Below are positions 45,922 to 54,723 of a DNA stretch of 64,000 nucleotides, piece after piece. The DNA comes from Salicibibacter cibi (GTDB lineage: Bacteria; Bacillota; Bacilli; Bacillales; Marinococcaceae): the NCBI RefSeq assembly GCF_016495865.1, contig NZ_CP054706.1, positions 3,750,381-3,814,380 on the forward strand, given 5' to 3'. The stretch's first letter is position 1; every line of letters begins with the position of its first letter. A model generated the notes under the pieces. It was not told the origin of the DNA. It made no database searches and was given only the letters and a program-made list of their open reading frames with translations. Made by a program: the position numbers and the translations under genes.

Positions 45922-47020
45922 AAACGTTAAATCGAAAATGAATCACATCACCGTCTTGAACGATGTAATCTTTTCCTTCCAATCGAACTTTACCGTCTTC
46001 TTTTGCTTTTGCCGTGGATCCATAAGCTTTTAAGTCCTCATATGCTACAATTTCAGCACGTATAAATCCACGTTCAAAATCAGAATGGATGACACCGGCC
46101 GCTTGCGGAGCTTTCGTCCCCTTCCGAATCGTCCAGGCACGCACTTCCGGTTCCCCGGCAGTGAAATACGTGTTTAAGCCCAGCAAGTCATAAGCCGCGC
46201 GGATAAGACGATCCAAGCCTGCTTCTTCGATACCGAGGTCTTCCAAAAACGATTCCCGGTCTTCCCCGTCCAGTTCCGCGATTTCCGCTTCAATGTTCGC
46301 GCAAATCGTGATCACTTCTGCCCCTTCCATCGCCGCTAGGTCGCGTACGCGTTGGACATGTTCGTTTTCTTCTTCAGCCATTAAATCGTCTTCGCTGACA
46401 TTCGCCACGTACAGGATCGGCTTTTTCGTCAGCAATTGAAAACCTTTCGCGACTTTCTCCTCTTCATCGTCCAAGTTGACGCTCCGTGCCGGTTTTTCCG
46501 CTTCAAGCGCTGCCATTAATTTTTCCAGTACCGCCTGTTCGGCGAGCGCATCCTTATCTTTTGATTTCGCCTGTTTCGCCACTTTTTCTATGCGTTTACC
46601 TACGGTTTCCAGATCGGCGAGAATCAATTCTAAGTTAATGACTTCAATGTCACGCACCGGATCCACTCGGCCGGATACGTGCGTAATATCTCCGCTCTCA
46701 AAGCAGCGAACCACATGCGAAATGGCATCGACTTCCCGGATATGGGAAAGAAATTTATTGCCTAGCCCTTCTCCATGGCTTGCCCCTTCGACAATCCCTG
46801 CGATATCGGTAAATTCGAAAGCTGTCGGAACTGTTTTCTTCGGGTTCACTAATTCGGTTAACACTTGCAACCGTTCATCCGGGACTTCCACAATGCCAAC
46901 GTTCGAATCAATCGTCGCGAACGGATAATTTGCCGCTTCCGCACCGGCCTGGGTAATTGCATTAAATAACGTGGACTTGCCTACATTGGGCAAGCCCACG
47001 ATGCCTGTTGTTAAAGCCAT
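45920..47020 (-). CDS. ychF: Redox-regulated ATPase YchF (OLA1 family)
   Basis: YchF (366 residues) is an Obg-family P-loop protein that prefers ATP and binds ribosomes. Motifs: [15 protein letters not shown] (P-loop), [28 protein letters not shown], a coiled-coil insert (about 130-200) and the C-terminal TGS domain with [28 protein letters not shown]. The NVGK loop and TGS end are intact. In B. subtilis (yyaF) it lies next to rpsF; here the island at 31.4-45.8 kb separates them. Confidence 0.97.
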   Translation of the reverse strand: MALTTGIVGLPNVGKSTLFNAITQAGAEAANYPFATIDSNVGIVEVPDERLQVLTELVNPKKTVPTAFEFTDIAGIVEGASHGEGLGNKFLSHIREVDAISHVVRCFESGDITHVSGRVDPVRDIEVINLELILADLETVGKRIEKVAKQAKSKDKDALAEQAVLEKLMAALEAEKPARSVNLDDEEEKVAKGFQLLTKKPILYVANVSEDDLMAEEENEHVQRVRDLAAMEGAEVITICANIEAEIAELDGEDRESFLEDLGIEEAGLDRLIRAAYDLLGLNTYFTAGEPEVRAWTIRKGTKAPQAAGVIHSDFERGFIRAEIVAYEDLKAYGSTAKAKEDGKVRLEGKDYIVQDGDVIHFRFNV

Positions 47021-47035
47021 ATTCGGTCACTTCCC

Positions 47036-47233
47036 TCAACTTTCTTCGCTTTCCAATACTTTTTTCATTTTGCGGGTAAACGTTTTGCGCGGAATCAACA
47101 CACTGTGCCCACATCCTTGGCATTTGATGCGAATATCCATGCCCATGCGAATAATTTGCCAGCGATTCGTTCCGCAAGGATGGGGTTTTTTCATTTCAAC
47201 AATGTCATGCAGTTGGAATGCCTTGTCCGACAA
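47036..47233 (-). CDS. DUF951 family protein (YyzM-like)
   Basis: The 65-residue protein has the DUF951 pattern: LHDIVEMKKPHPCGTNRWQIIRMGMDIRIKCQGCGHSVLIPRKTF. The C-G-x-C-x-x-C-G set suggests a small metal-binding or beta-barrel RNA/DNA-binding fold, but no role is known. The start is TTG (47233) with GAAAGGGGCGGG upstream. It lies 15 nt before ychF on the same strand; this linkage is conserved in Bacillus. Confidence 0.88.
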   Translation of the reverse strand: MSDKAFQLHDIVEMKKPHPCGTNRWQIIRMGMDIRIKCQGCGHSVLIPRKTFTRKMKKVLESEES

Positions 47234-47332
47234 CGTATCCCGCCCCTTTCTCCGTCATGTATTTTTATAGTTGAAAACAGCGTGAGTTTCAAAAACAACT
47301 TGTATTATATCATATTCGCCGGTAAAACACAT

Positions 47333-48355
47333 TCATTTTTGCTGAAACTGCTGAGACAGAAACGGATACAGCAAGACCGCACCCAGCAAATAGAGATTGA
47401 CGACCCCGTAAAGCGGGTAAAGAAAGCTTACAAGGGTTGAAAAACCAAACACAGTCATTGGTAAAAGGAGAAAAATGATCATGCAAGCCAGTATCCAACC
47501 AGGTCCCTTGAGAACGCGACGGAAACGACTCATAAGACCGAGCATATTAATTGCCGCCGTTGTATAGATGGCGGTAAACAAAAGCAATGTCATGGCAAGG
47601 ACAAGGATAGACGGATAGGTACTCAGAATGGAAAACAAGGGAATTTCATATAATAAGATATCATCGGCCACCACGAGCAACGATTGGTTGTACAAATAAG
47701 AGACGCCGCCAAGCACAAGGCCGCTGCCAAACGTAGCAATCCAAATTTCCCCTTCCGTTTGGACTTTCGGGGCAATTGCCGCCAGCACGGCAACGATAGG
47801 CAATAAATTCAGTCCCATAAACATAAGGGCCGATGGCCAATTGGACTGCGCTCCCCACTCAAGGACAAATCCACCGTCGCTGGATACTTGAAATAAAATC
47901 AAAATCGAAATTAATGCAATGATCAACGCCGGCGTTAGTATATTATTGACCGTCGTTAACCCATCGATATCCCATATAAACAAAACAACAAGGAAAAGAC
48001 ACATGAAAAAAACGCCAAGCCAATATGGAAATTCGAACGTTTCCAACGTTGCGCCGCCGCCGGAAATCATGATCCCCGTCGTTGTAAATAAATACAAGAT
48101 AATCAGTACGTCATAAAATTTTGCGAGACGCTCTCCCAGTAATGTTTGCAGAACAGACACATAGTTTTGCGCGCCTTGTTGAATGCTTAGCTTTAAAATA
48201 ACCATAGAGCAGATGGCAAAAAGAGCGCTGAATAAAATAATTGCTGCCACACTTTCTTCGCCAAAAAATTGCCATATTTCACGTCCGGAAGCATAACCGG
48301 CGCCAACCATTGCTCCCGTAAGCAAAAACATCCATTTTAACCCACGTCCGATCAT
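47333..48355 (-). CDS. YkvI-type integral membrane protein
   Basis: The 340-residue protein has about ten membrane helices and starts MIGRGLKWMFLLTGAMVGAGYASGREIWQFFG, the pattern of the YkvI/LeuT-fold membrane proteins of unknown substrate (the GAMVGAGYASGRE segment resembles the unwound first helix of amino-acid transporters). ATG at 48355 follows AAGGGAGAG; seven upstream codons are excluded. A transporter is likely by fold. Confidence 0.8.
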   Translation of the reverse strand: MIGRGLKWMFLLTGAMVGAGYASGREIWQFFGEESVAAIILFSALFAICSMVILKLSIQQGAQNYVSVLQTLLGERLAKFYDVLIILYLFTTTGIMISGGGATLETFEFPYWLGVFFMCLFLVVLFIWDIDGLTTVNNILTPALIIALISILILFQVSSDGGFVLEWGAQSNWPSALMFMGLNLLPIVAVLAAIAPKVQTEGEIWIATFGSGLVLGGVSYLYNQSLLVVADDILLYEIPLFSILSTYPSILVLAMTLLLFTAIYTTAAINMLGLMSRFRRVLKGPGWILACMIIFLLLPMTVFGFSTLVSFLYPLYGVVNLYLLGAVLLYPFLSQQFQQK

Positions 48356-48482
48356 AGATGTCTCTCCCTTGTCCAATATTCACTCGTTCGTTTTTTCCTG
48401 AGTACAATTGTTCCGGTTCAGGACGTATAGAACGGCAAACTTTCCCTTATACTGGGACTAGTATGAAAAAGGAGCGCTGGGT

Positions 48483-49136
48483 ATGTCTTACAATAGATCA
48501 TTTTCCATCGAGGAACCGTTTTCCCATCCATTCCATGTGGACGATCCTGCTATGGAAAAGCCGCTTGCAAGCCGTTTGTTTGAAAAAATTCAATTTATCT
48601 CTTTACATAGGGAGATCGTCATCATTTGCATCGGAACCGATCGTTCAACGGGAGATGCGTTCGGACCATTAACCGGGACGATGTTGTCGGAAAACAGCCC
48701 CATGTCATTCGTTGTTTACGGTACCCTTCAGCAACCCGTCCATGCCTTAAATTTGCAAGAAACACTGGACCATGTTTTGGATAACTACCGGCACCCGTTC
48801 CTCATCGCCATCGATGCAAGCATGGGAAAATCCTATAACGTCGGGAAAATTACACTTGCTTCCGGTCCGGTTCGGCCCGGAAGCGCGGTGAAAAAAACGC
48901 TTCCGGATATTGGGCATATGCACATGACCGGAACCGTAAACGTAGGTGGAATGATGGAATATTTTGTTTTGCAAAATACACGACTGAACCTTGTCATGAA
49001 AATGGCCGAGCGAACGTCTAATGCAATCTTACGCGCAGATCGCCGTCTAAGTCATCCACCATCTCTCACACCTACGAGGCGCCGGCATATGATTCAATCA
49101 TCTGCGCATGAAATGTCTGCTCCTGCAAAAGAGTAG
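48483..49136 (+). CDS. yyaC: Spore protease YyaC
   Basis: The 217-residue protein matches YyaC (DUF1256), related to the germination protease GPR and made in the forespore. It shows IVIICIGTDRSTGDAFGPLTGTML, HPFLIAIDASMGK and a C-terminal GTVNVGGMMEYFVLQNTRL. An AAAGGAG site stands before the ATG. The tail after about residue 190 is basic and variable. Presence of yyaC indicates a spore-former. In B. subtilis yyaC lies between spo0J and ychF, as here. Confidence 0.9.
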   Translation: MSYNRSFSIEEPFSHPFHVDDPAMEKPLASRLFEKIQFISLHREIVIICIGTDRSTGDAFGPLTGTMLSENSPMSFVVYGTLQQPVHALNLQETLDHVLDNYRHPFLIAIDASMGKSYNVGKITLASGPVRPGSAVKKTLPDIGHMHMTGTVNVGGMMEYFVLQNTRLNLVMKMAERTSNAILRADRRLSHPPSLTPTRRRHMIQSSAHEMSAPAKE

Positions 49137-49151
49137 GGCAAAAAATAATCA

Positions 49152-49856
49152 TCAAAAGAAATAAAGCAATGCCGTTATCATAAACACAACAGGAATCGCC
49201 GGCAACAAGTTTGCGACCTTTACATCAACAATACCGAGCAAGCGTAGCCCTATTGCGACAATCATGACGCCCCCGGCAGCGGTCATTTCCGTTATAAACA
49301 TTTCCAATAGAGGGTCAGGGACGATTCGATTAATTTGTCCGGCCAGTAACGCAATGGCCCCTTGATAGAGAACAACTGGCACAACGGAAAACAGGACACC
49401 AATCCCCATCATGGAAGCGAAAAAAATGGCAGAAAACCCGTCAAGCATCGCTTTTGTATAAAGCAAGCTATGATCCAACCTAAGCCCGCTGTCCAGCGCT
49501 CCCAACACGGCCATTGCACCAACCACGTAGACGAGGGATGCCGTGACGAATCCCTTCGCGAATAATCCCTCTCCGCCGCTAGTTCCTGCTTTTTTTTCCA
49601 TCCAATGCCCAAAATTGTTCAAACGCGCTTCAATCCGTCCCCATTCCCCAAGAACGGCGCCGAGAACGAGGCTGCCAATCGTGATCAGAAACTGATCGCT
49701 CTCCAACCCCATATTGATACCCAACAAAATCACTGCCAACGCGATCGCTTGCATCACCGTCGTTTTCACCCGTTCCGGAATACGTGTAAAAATGAGTCCC
49801 AGCATAGAACCAACGATAATCGCGATCCCGTTGACCAACGTACCGATTAAAGCCAT
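49152..49856 (-). CDS. DUF554 membrane protein
   Basis: The 234-residue protein has about seven membrane helices and the DUF554 start (ALIGTLVNGIAIIVGSMLG) with LLGINMGLESDQFLITIGSLVLGAVLGE and a family-typical AMLDGFSAIFFASMMGIGV. Function is unknown. GGAGATCGGAAGG precedes the ATG. It converges with yyaC, with 15 nt between the stops and no clear terminator. Confidence 0.88.
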   Translation of the reverse strand: MALIGTLVNGIAIIVGSMLGLIFTRIPERVKTTVMQAIALAVILLGINMGLESDQFLITIGSLVLGAVLGEWGRIEARLNNFGHWMEKKAGTSGGEGLFAKGFVTASLVYVVGAMAVLGALDSGLRLDHSLLYTKAMLDGFSAIFFASMMGIGVLFSVVPVVLYQGAIALLAGQINRIVPDPLLEMFITEMTAAGGVMIVAIGLRLLGIVDVKVANLLPAIPVVFMITALLYFF

Positions 49857-49988
49857 CGCCTTCCGATCTCCTTTGCTGCTTCAGTCTAATTATCCATGAT
49901 AACAGTTTTTGCAATTCATGGGGATTCAAAAACACTCTGATTAATCGATGTACTATGAATCTTAACTTTGTATGTTATAATGCAAGAA

Positions 49989-50006
49989 TGAATGAATATT
50001 CATTTA
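49989..50006. promoter_or_regulatory. FadR operator upstream of the fadH pair
   Basis: TGAATGAATATTCATTTA matches the B. subtilis FadR consensus TGAATGAMTANTCATTCA at 17 of 18 positions. It lies just past a TATAAT -10 element (49976-49981), a position suited to repression released by long-chain acyl-CoA. Confidence 0.75.
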
Positions 50007-50044
50007 TTGGCGAAGGCGAAAATGTTTAAACATTTAGTAGGAAA

Positions 50045-50117
50045 AAGTATAAATCAACTTTCTTACCTAGACTAAGGCTTTCGCCGTAAAAGCTTGTCGA
50101 AAAGCCAAGTTTTCTAA
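50045..50117 (-). repeat. ~80-bp hairpin repeat, copy C (inverted)
   Basis: Read on the minus strand this is TTAGAAAACTTGGCTTTTC...TACGGCGAAAGCC...GTAAGAAAGTTGATTTATAC. It occupies the leader between the FadR box and the fadH ribosome site, so it would be transcribed as part of that mRNA. Confidence 0.8.
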
Positions 50118-50135
50118 TGAAAAGGAGTGTTTCTG

Positions 50136-50906
50136 ATGTTGGGTGGAAAAACAGCGATTGTGACAGGAGGAAGCAATGGCATGGGAAAAGCGATGGCAGA
50201 ACGCTTTGCTTCAAAAGGTGCGAATATTGTCATTACCGGACGAAATGAAGAACGGTTGGCAAATGCAAAATCAGACATCCAAAACAAAACGAACGCCGGC
50301 GTATTAACCGTTCAGATGGACGTGCGCGATCGCGATGATGTTCAACGCACTGTAGATGAAACGAAAAATGCATTCGGGCAAATCGACATCCTCGTCAACA
50401 ATGCAGCAGGAAACTTTATTTCTCAAGCAGAGAACTTATCCGAGAACGGTTGGAAGGCCGTCATTGATATTTGCTTGAACGGGACTTGGAACTGCTCGCA
50501 ACTCGTCGGACAAGAAATGATTGCCCAGGAAAAAGGCGGATCGATGCTAAATATGATCGCTACATATGCCTGGACAGGTTCAGCGGGAGTTGTACACTCT
50601 GCCGCTGCCAAAGGCGGAATTTTAGCCTTGACAAAATCTCTGGCCATCGAATGGGGGAAATACGGGATACGGGTCAACGCCATGGCTCCGGGCCCGATTG
50701 AAAATACCGGAGGTGCAGAGAAGTTATTTGCTTCAGAATCACAAGTCAAGCAAATCAAGCGCATGAACCCGCTTGGGGAAGTAGGGAAATTGGAGGATGT
50801 TGCCGATGCCGCTGAATTTCTCGTCTCCAGTCAATCCCGGTATGTGAACGGGGACTGCATGACCGTAGATGGCGGACAATGGATCGCCAACAGCCGCTAT
50901 ATGTAA
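50136..50906 (+). CDS. fadH: 2,4-dienoyl-CoA reductase (SDR family)
   Basis: The 256-residue short-chain dehydrogenase matches the YkuF/FadH type: cofactor motif TGGSNGMGKAMAERF, NNAAGNFI, the 2,4-dienoyl-CoA reductase-like active site segment YAWTGSAGVVHSAAAKGGILALTKSLA and VNAMAPGPIENTGGAEKL. It would reduce 2,4-dienoyl-CoA with NADPH in breakdown of unsaturated fatty acids. ATG at 50136 follows AAAGGAG by 8 nt. It shares a transcript with an enoyl-CoA hydratase 56 nt downstream, and a FadR box lies upstream. Other SDR activities cannot be fully excluded. Confidence 0.85.
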   Translation: MLGGKTAIVTGGSNGMGKAMAERFASKGANIVITGRNEERLANAKSDIQNKTNAGVLTVQMDVRDRDDVQRTVDETKNAFGQIDILVNNAAGNFISQAENLSENGWKAVIDICLNGTWNCSQLVGQEMIAQEKGGSMLNMIATYAWTGSAGVVHSAAAKGGILALTKSLAIEWGKYGIRVNAMAPGPIENTGGAEKLFASESQVKQIKRMNPLGEVGKLEDVADAAEFLVSSQSRYVNGDCMTVDGGQWIANSRYM

Positions 50907-50962
50907 TTCCGGAAGTCGGAAGCAGGAAGTCGATAGGATTATAATACGAGGGGGAAAAAGAG

Positions 50963-51742
50963 ATGGAACCTTTACTCATCAATACCGAAAAAAGGATACG
51001 TACAATCACGCTTAACCGCCCTGAGCGGATGAATGCCATTAATGATGACCTTAGCAAACAAATCGAGGATGCCATCGCTGAAGCATCAGCGGATGATGAC
51101 GTACGCGTCATCGTTATCACCGGTAATGGACGTGCGTTTTGCTCCGGCCTTGATTTATCAAAGATGCCAAATACATTTGGCACGCGGCACGAACAATTGG
51201 ATGAACTCGGTTGGGTCGGCCGGCAAGCGCTTGGCATCGTCCGTTGTGACAAACCGGTGATAGCCGCCATCAATGGCATGGCCGCCGGCGCGGGATTATC
51301 CTTGGCGCTTGCTTGTGATCTACGTTTTATGTCGGATCAGGCAAGGGTCACAACCGGTTATATTCGACGCGGACTTAACCCTGACGCGGGAATGAGTTAT
51401 TTTCTACCCCGCTTGGTCGGACAGGGACAAGCCACGCAAATGATTTTCACTGGCCATGATATTAACGCGGAGAAAGCGGAACGTACAGGACTCGTAAACG
51501 AAACATTTGCCGATGAAACGTTCCATGAGCAAATAATGGAATTTGCCGCGGACCTTGCCGATGGACCGCCGATCGCCCTGACGTTCTCCAAACGGCTCCT
51601 TTCGTCAAACGGAGAGGAAGAGCTTAGCAATCTATTAAAACAAGAGTATGCCTATATTAAACGGTGCTTTGCAACAGAAGATGTCAAAGAAGGCATTCAA
51701 GCCTTTTTACAAAAACGGAAACCTGAATTTCAAGGAAAATAG
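50963..51742 (+). CDS. Enoyl-CoA hydratase/isomerase family protein
   Basis: The 259-residue crotonase-fold enzyme has the oxyanion-hole segments GRAFCSGLDLSKMP and AAINGMAAGAGLSLALACDLRFMSD. It lacks the first catalytic Glu at the classic place near NPDAGMSYFLPRLVGQ (Asp instead), so isomerase or hydratase activity is uncertain. GGGGGAAAAAGAG precedes the ATG. Placement after a dienoyl-CoA reductase under a FadR box makes beta-oxidation the likely pathway. Confidence 0.87.
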   Translation: MEPLLINTEKRIRTITLNRPERMNAINDDLSKQIEDAIAEASADDDVRVIVITGNGRAFCSGLDLSKMPNTFGTRHEQLDELGWVGRQALGIVRCDKPVIAAINGMAAGAGLSLALACDLRFMSDQARVTTGYIRRGLNPDAGMSYFLPRLVGQGQATQMIFTGHDINAEKAERTGLVNETFADETFHEQIMEFAADLADGPPIALTFSKRLLSSNGEEELSNLLKQEYAYIKRCFATEDVKEGIQAFLQKRKPEFQGK

Positions 51743-52071
51743 TTCATTGGGAGCCTCGCTTTATCCTTATTATGGAGTTCATTGATTGGATCAAAAAATG
51801 CATAGAGTATAAGAACATTAGATAAATCTGTTCGAGCTATCCCTTGGTTAAAACATTTTCTGCTCATATTCACGAAAAATTATCCGAGCTCGAGCGCATG
51901 ACGACCGAAACTAGTCAAAGCTAGCCTTCCCGAGCACCATGAAGCGGTTATGGTGCCTGGATTCATGAGCTTAGTGCACTTTCGGTCACCATGGAGAGCT
52001 TATGGCGCCCCAACTTATTCAAGATAAGGTTTTTCGGGCGCCATGAAGTGACCATACAGGCAAATAAGACG
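51743..52071. other. Intergenic region with CATGA-type palindromic units
   Basis: This 330-bp stretch has no gene. At 51895-52060 there are three or four degenerate units around GAGCACCATGAAGC, GGTCACCATGGAGAG and GGGCGCCATGAAG, which recall the 52-bp tandem repeats at 45.5 kb (GGGCACCATGACCGCTC) without their regular spacing. Confidence 0.5.
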
Positions 52072-52107
52072 AAATAAACAAGCCCCTGGATCTGATATCC
52101 AAGGACT
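52072..52107 (-). terminator. Terminator of the soj-spo0J operon
   Basis: An 11-bp stem with two G-T pairs (AGTCCTTGGAT with ATCCAGGGGCT) is followed by TGTTTATTTC on the minus strand. Confidence 0.75.
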
Positions 52108-52114
52108 CGGTGAC

Positions 52115-52969
52115 TTAACTTCTATCCTGTCCGAGCAGTTCCAATATACGTGCCAAATCCTCGTCCGATAAATATTCGATTTCAATTTTTCCTTTCTTCT
52201 TCCCCTGCTTAATATTTACGGACGTGCCCAAATACGTTTGTAGCGTATTTTCTTGTTCACGGATGTAGGGGGATGGTTCTTTTTCTTTTGTCTTAGCTCT
52301 ATTACTGAGTGTCCGATTGTTAAGGCGTTGGACCAATTCTTCCGTTTGGCGTACATTGAGTTGTTGTTCTTGAACGGTTTTGACGGCTTTGGGCAATTCT
52401 CCTTCGTGTTTGATGCCAAGCAGCGCACGTCCATGCCCCATTGATATTTCTCCCTCGCCAATCGTTTTTTGAATCCCTTCAGGCAATTGCAATAATCGCA
52501 AATGATTGGCGATGTGGGGGCGGCTTTTTCCAAGTTGCTTTGCCAATTCTTCCTGCGTGACGCCAAAATGATCCATAAGCTTCGCGTATGCCCTAGATTC
52601 CTCAAGGGGATTTAAATTTTCCCGTTGTAAATTCTCAATCAACGCAATTTCCATCATTCGATCATCACTGAAGTCCCTAACGATCGCAGGGACGGTTTCC
52701 AGCCCGCACTTCTGTGCTGCCCTGAATCGTCTTTCTCCGGCCACGATCTCATAGCCTTTAATGCTTGTACGGACAATCAAAGGCTGTAAGATCCCGTTTC
52801 GTTTGATCGATGCACTTAAATCGCTGATCGCTTGTTCATTAAAATCCTTCCTCGGTTGATAAGGATTCACACGCAATTCTTTAAGCGCGATATGATGAAC
52901 AGCATCTTCACTCGTATCCATTTCGCCGGGAAACAGAGCATTTAAACCTCTTCCTAAACCCTTAGGCAC
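52115..52969 (-). CDS. spo0J: Chromosome-partitioning protein ParB/Spo0J
   Basis: Spo0J (284 residues) binds parS, spreads as a CTP-dependent clamp and loads SMC; it also regulates Soj. The N-terminal CTPase domain has NPYQPRKDF, GILQPLIVR and GERRFRAAQ; the helix-turn-helix VTQEELAKQLGKSRPHIANHLRLLQLP; the C-terminal dimerisation part ends IEIEYLSDEDLARILELL. GTG at 52969 (VPKGLGRGLNALF) follows AAGGAAG and overlaps the soj stop by 8 nt, as expected for coupled genes. A perfect parS site lies at 5292. Confidence 0.96.
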   Translation of the reverse strand: MPKGLGRGLNALFPGEMDTSEDAVHHIALKELRVNPYQPRKDFNEQAISDLSASIKRNGILQPLIVRTSIKGYEIVAGERRFRAAQKCGLETVPAIVRDFSDDRMMEIALIENLQRENLNPLEESRAYAKLMDHFGVTQEELAKQLGKSRPHIANHLRLLQLPEGIQKTIGEGEISMGHGRALLGIKHEGELPKAVKTVQEQQLNVRQTEELVQRLNNRTLSNRAKTKEKEPSPYIREQENTLQTYLGTSVNIKQGKKKGKIEIEYLSDEDLARILELLGQDRS

Positions 52970-53723
52970 CTGCAACCACTTCCTTTGCAAGTTCTAAATA
53001 TACATCCGCCCCGCGTGATTTTGGCGCGTACAAGACAATGGGCATACCATGGCTGGGAGCCTCCCCTAACCGGACGTTTCTCGGCACAATCGTCCCGAAC
53101 ACTTTTTCCCTGAAATATTTTTTTACTTCTTCAATGACTTGCATGCCTAAATTCGTACGCGCATCCAACATCGTTAATAATACGCCTTCTATTTGAAGGT
53201 TCGAATTTAGATGCTTTTGGACAAGGCGTATCGTATTCAATAACTGGCTTAATCCTTCCAATGCATAATATTCACATTGAACTGGGATCAAAATCGCCTC
53301 TGCAGCAGTCAACGCATTGATGGTCAATAAACCAAGGGACGGAGGACAATCAATGATGATGTAGTCATAATCATCTTGAACAGTGTTTAACCCTTTTTTC
53401 AAACGTATTTCCCGGGAAATAGTCGGCACAAGCTCAATTTCCGCCCCGGATAGCTGAATGGTTGCCGGAAGCACAGACAGGTTTTCCACCGGTGAAGGGT
53501 AAATGATATCTTTGGCTTCTACATCCTCTGCGAGCAAATTATAAATACAAGCGTCCACGTCCCCCTTCTCAATGCCTGCTCCACTCGTGGCATTGCCTTG
53601 CGGATCAATATCTACGAGCAAAACCCGGTGTCCAATATATGATAAACTTGCGCTTAAATTGACGGCACTTGTTGTTTTTCCAACGCCGCCTTTTTGATTC
53701 GCGATCGCGATCACTTTTGCCAC
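52962..53723 (-). CDS. soj: Chromosome-partitioning ATPase ParA/Soj
   Basis: Soj (253 residues) is a ParA ATPase that works with Spo0J in origin segregation and also regulates DnaA. Motifs: deviant Walker A NQKGGVGKTTSAVNL, VDIDPQGNATSG, IIIDCPPSLGLLTINAL. Start: GTG at 53723 (MAKVIAIANQKGG by alignment with B. subtilis Soj); a GTG three codons earlier is possible. A perfect Noc-binding site lies inside the gene at 53407-53420. Confidence 0.95.
   Translation of the reverse strand: MAKVIAIANQKGGVGKTTSAVNLSASLSYIGHRVLLVDIDPQGNATSGAGIEKGDVDACIYNLLAEDVEAKDIIYPSPVENLSVLPATIQLSGAEIELVPTISREIRLKKGLNTVQDDYDYIIIDCPPSLGLLTINALTAAEAILIPVQCEYYALEGLSQLLNTIRLVQKHLNSNLQIEGVLLTMLDARTNLGMQVIEEVKKYFREKVFGTIVPRNVRLGEAPSHGMPIVLYAPKSRGADVYLELAKEVVAGA
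53407..53420. promoter_or_regulatory. Noc-binding site (NBS) inside soj
   Basis: ATTTCCCGGGAAAT equals the 14-bp palindromic consensus of B. subtilis Noc-binding sites. It is embedded in the soj coding sequence, about 440 bp from noc. Confidence 0.85.
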
Positions 53724-53817
53724 TTCGGTCACAACCTTTCCTTCGCGGTTGCTCGATCACATTCCTTTGCCGCGGACATAAAAAATGTATACCTATCATT
53801 TTAGCATGTTTTCCAGA

Positions 53818-53859
53818 AAAAAATAATCTATCATTTGTTTTGATGATAGATTATTTTTT
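53818..53859. terminator. Terminator between noc and soj
   Basis: A perfect 17-bp stem (AAAAAATAATCTATCAT and its complement) with an 8-nt loop overlaps the noc stop codon and has T tracts on both sides. It separates noc from soj transcription. Confidence 0.85.
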
Positions 53860-54723
53860 CGGAATACGAATCGTAAATTGGTAATAGTCCTCAAGTTCTT
53901 CTTCCTGGCGTTCCACTTCCATCCCGGATTTTTCAACCATCTCCAACGATTGCCGAATCGTGTTCATGGCGATACGCATGTCTTTTGGAAAATGTTGTTT
54001 CTTTACCGTTTTCTTTTGTTTGGGCTCTTTTGTTCCTTCCAACCATTTTTCTGCATAAGCTTCTGCTTCCTTTACACTCAAGGAATGCTCGATAATTGCA
54101 TGCAGAAGTTGCAATTGCAGCTGTTCATCTTTTAATCGGATAAGTGCGCGTGCATGTCGTTCAGATATATCTCTGTTTAAGAGTGCTGTCTGTACGTCTT
54201 CCGGTAAGGATAACAACCTTAATTTATTGGCAATGGTGGACTGTCCCTTCCCGAGTCGCTGTGCCAAGCTTTCTTGTGTTAGGTTATGCCAACGTATTAA
54301 CTGCTCGTATGCCCTTGCTTCTTCGATGACCGTTAATTCTTCCCGTTGTAGATTTTCAATGAGTGCAAGAGAAGCTGTCTGGGCATCATTAAATTCTTTT
54401 ACAATTGAAGGGACTTCAGGCCAACCCAATTTTTGCGCAGCCCGCCACCTTCGTTCCCCGGCAATCAATTCATAATGTCCATCCCGTTCCCGAACGATAA
54501 TCGGTTGTAACATGCCGTGGGTTTGAATGGTCTGGGCCAAATCATCGATCGCATCTTCTGAAAATATCGTACGGGGTTGGAACGGATTCGGCACAATATC
54601 AGTTACGGTTAATAAGCGAACTTCCTCATTGCGGCTTTCGTTGACCACATCTTGGTTCTTATCTGAATCTTCGCTTTTGACCTCATCACCTAAACCGAAA
54701 AAACGTTGAATCGAATGTTTCAC
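53851..54723 (-). CDS. noc: Nucleoid occlusion protein Noc
   Basis: Noc (290 residues) is the ParB paralogue that blocks division over the nucleoid. It opens with KHSIQRFFGLGDEV, the amphipathic membrane-targeting helix specific to Noc, then FQPRTIF, GERRWRAAQKL, NLQREELTVIEEARAYEQL and the helix-turn-helix LAQRLGKGQSTIANKLRLL. C-terminal DMRIAMNTIRQSLEMV and TIRIPKK match Noc rather than Spo0J. GTG at 54723 follows AGGAGG by 8 nt and gives the Noc N-terminus. Confidence 0.95.
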   Translation of the reverse strand: MKHSIQRFFGLGDEVKSEDSDKNQDVVNESRNEEVRLLTVTDIVPNPFQPRTIFSEDAIDDLAQTIQTHGMLQPIIVRERDGHYELIAGERRWRAAQKLGWPEVPSIVKEFNDAQTASLALIENLQREELTVIEEARAYEQLIRWHNLTQESLAQRLGKGQSTIANKLRLLSLPEDVQTALLNRDISERHARALIRLKDEQLQLQLLHAIIEHSLSVKEAEAYAEKWLEGTKEPKQKKTVKKQHFPKDMRIAMNTIRQSLEMVEKSGMEVERQEEELEDYYQFTIRIPKK

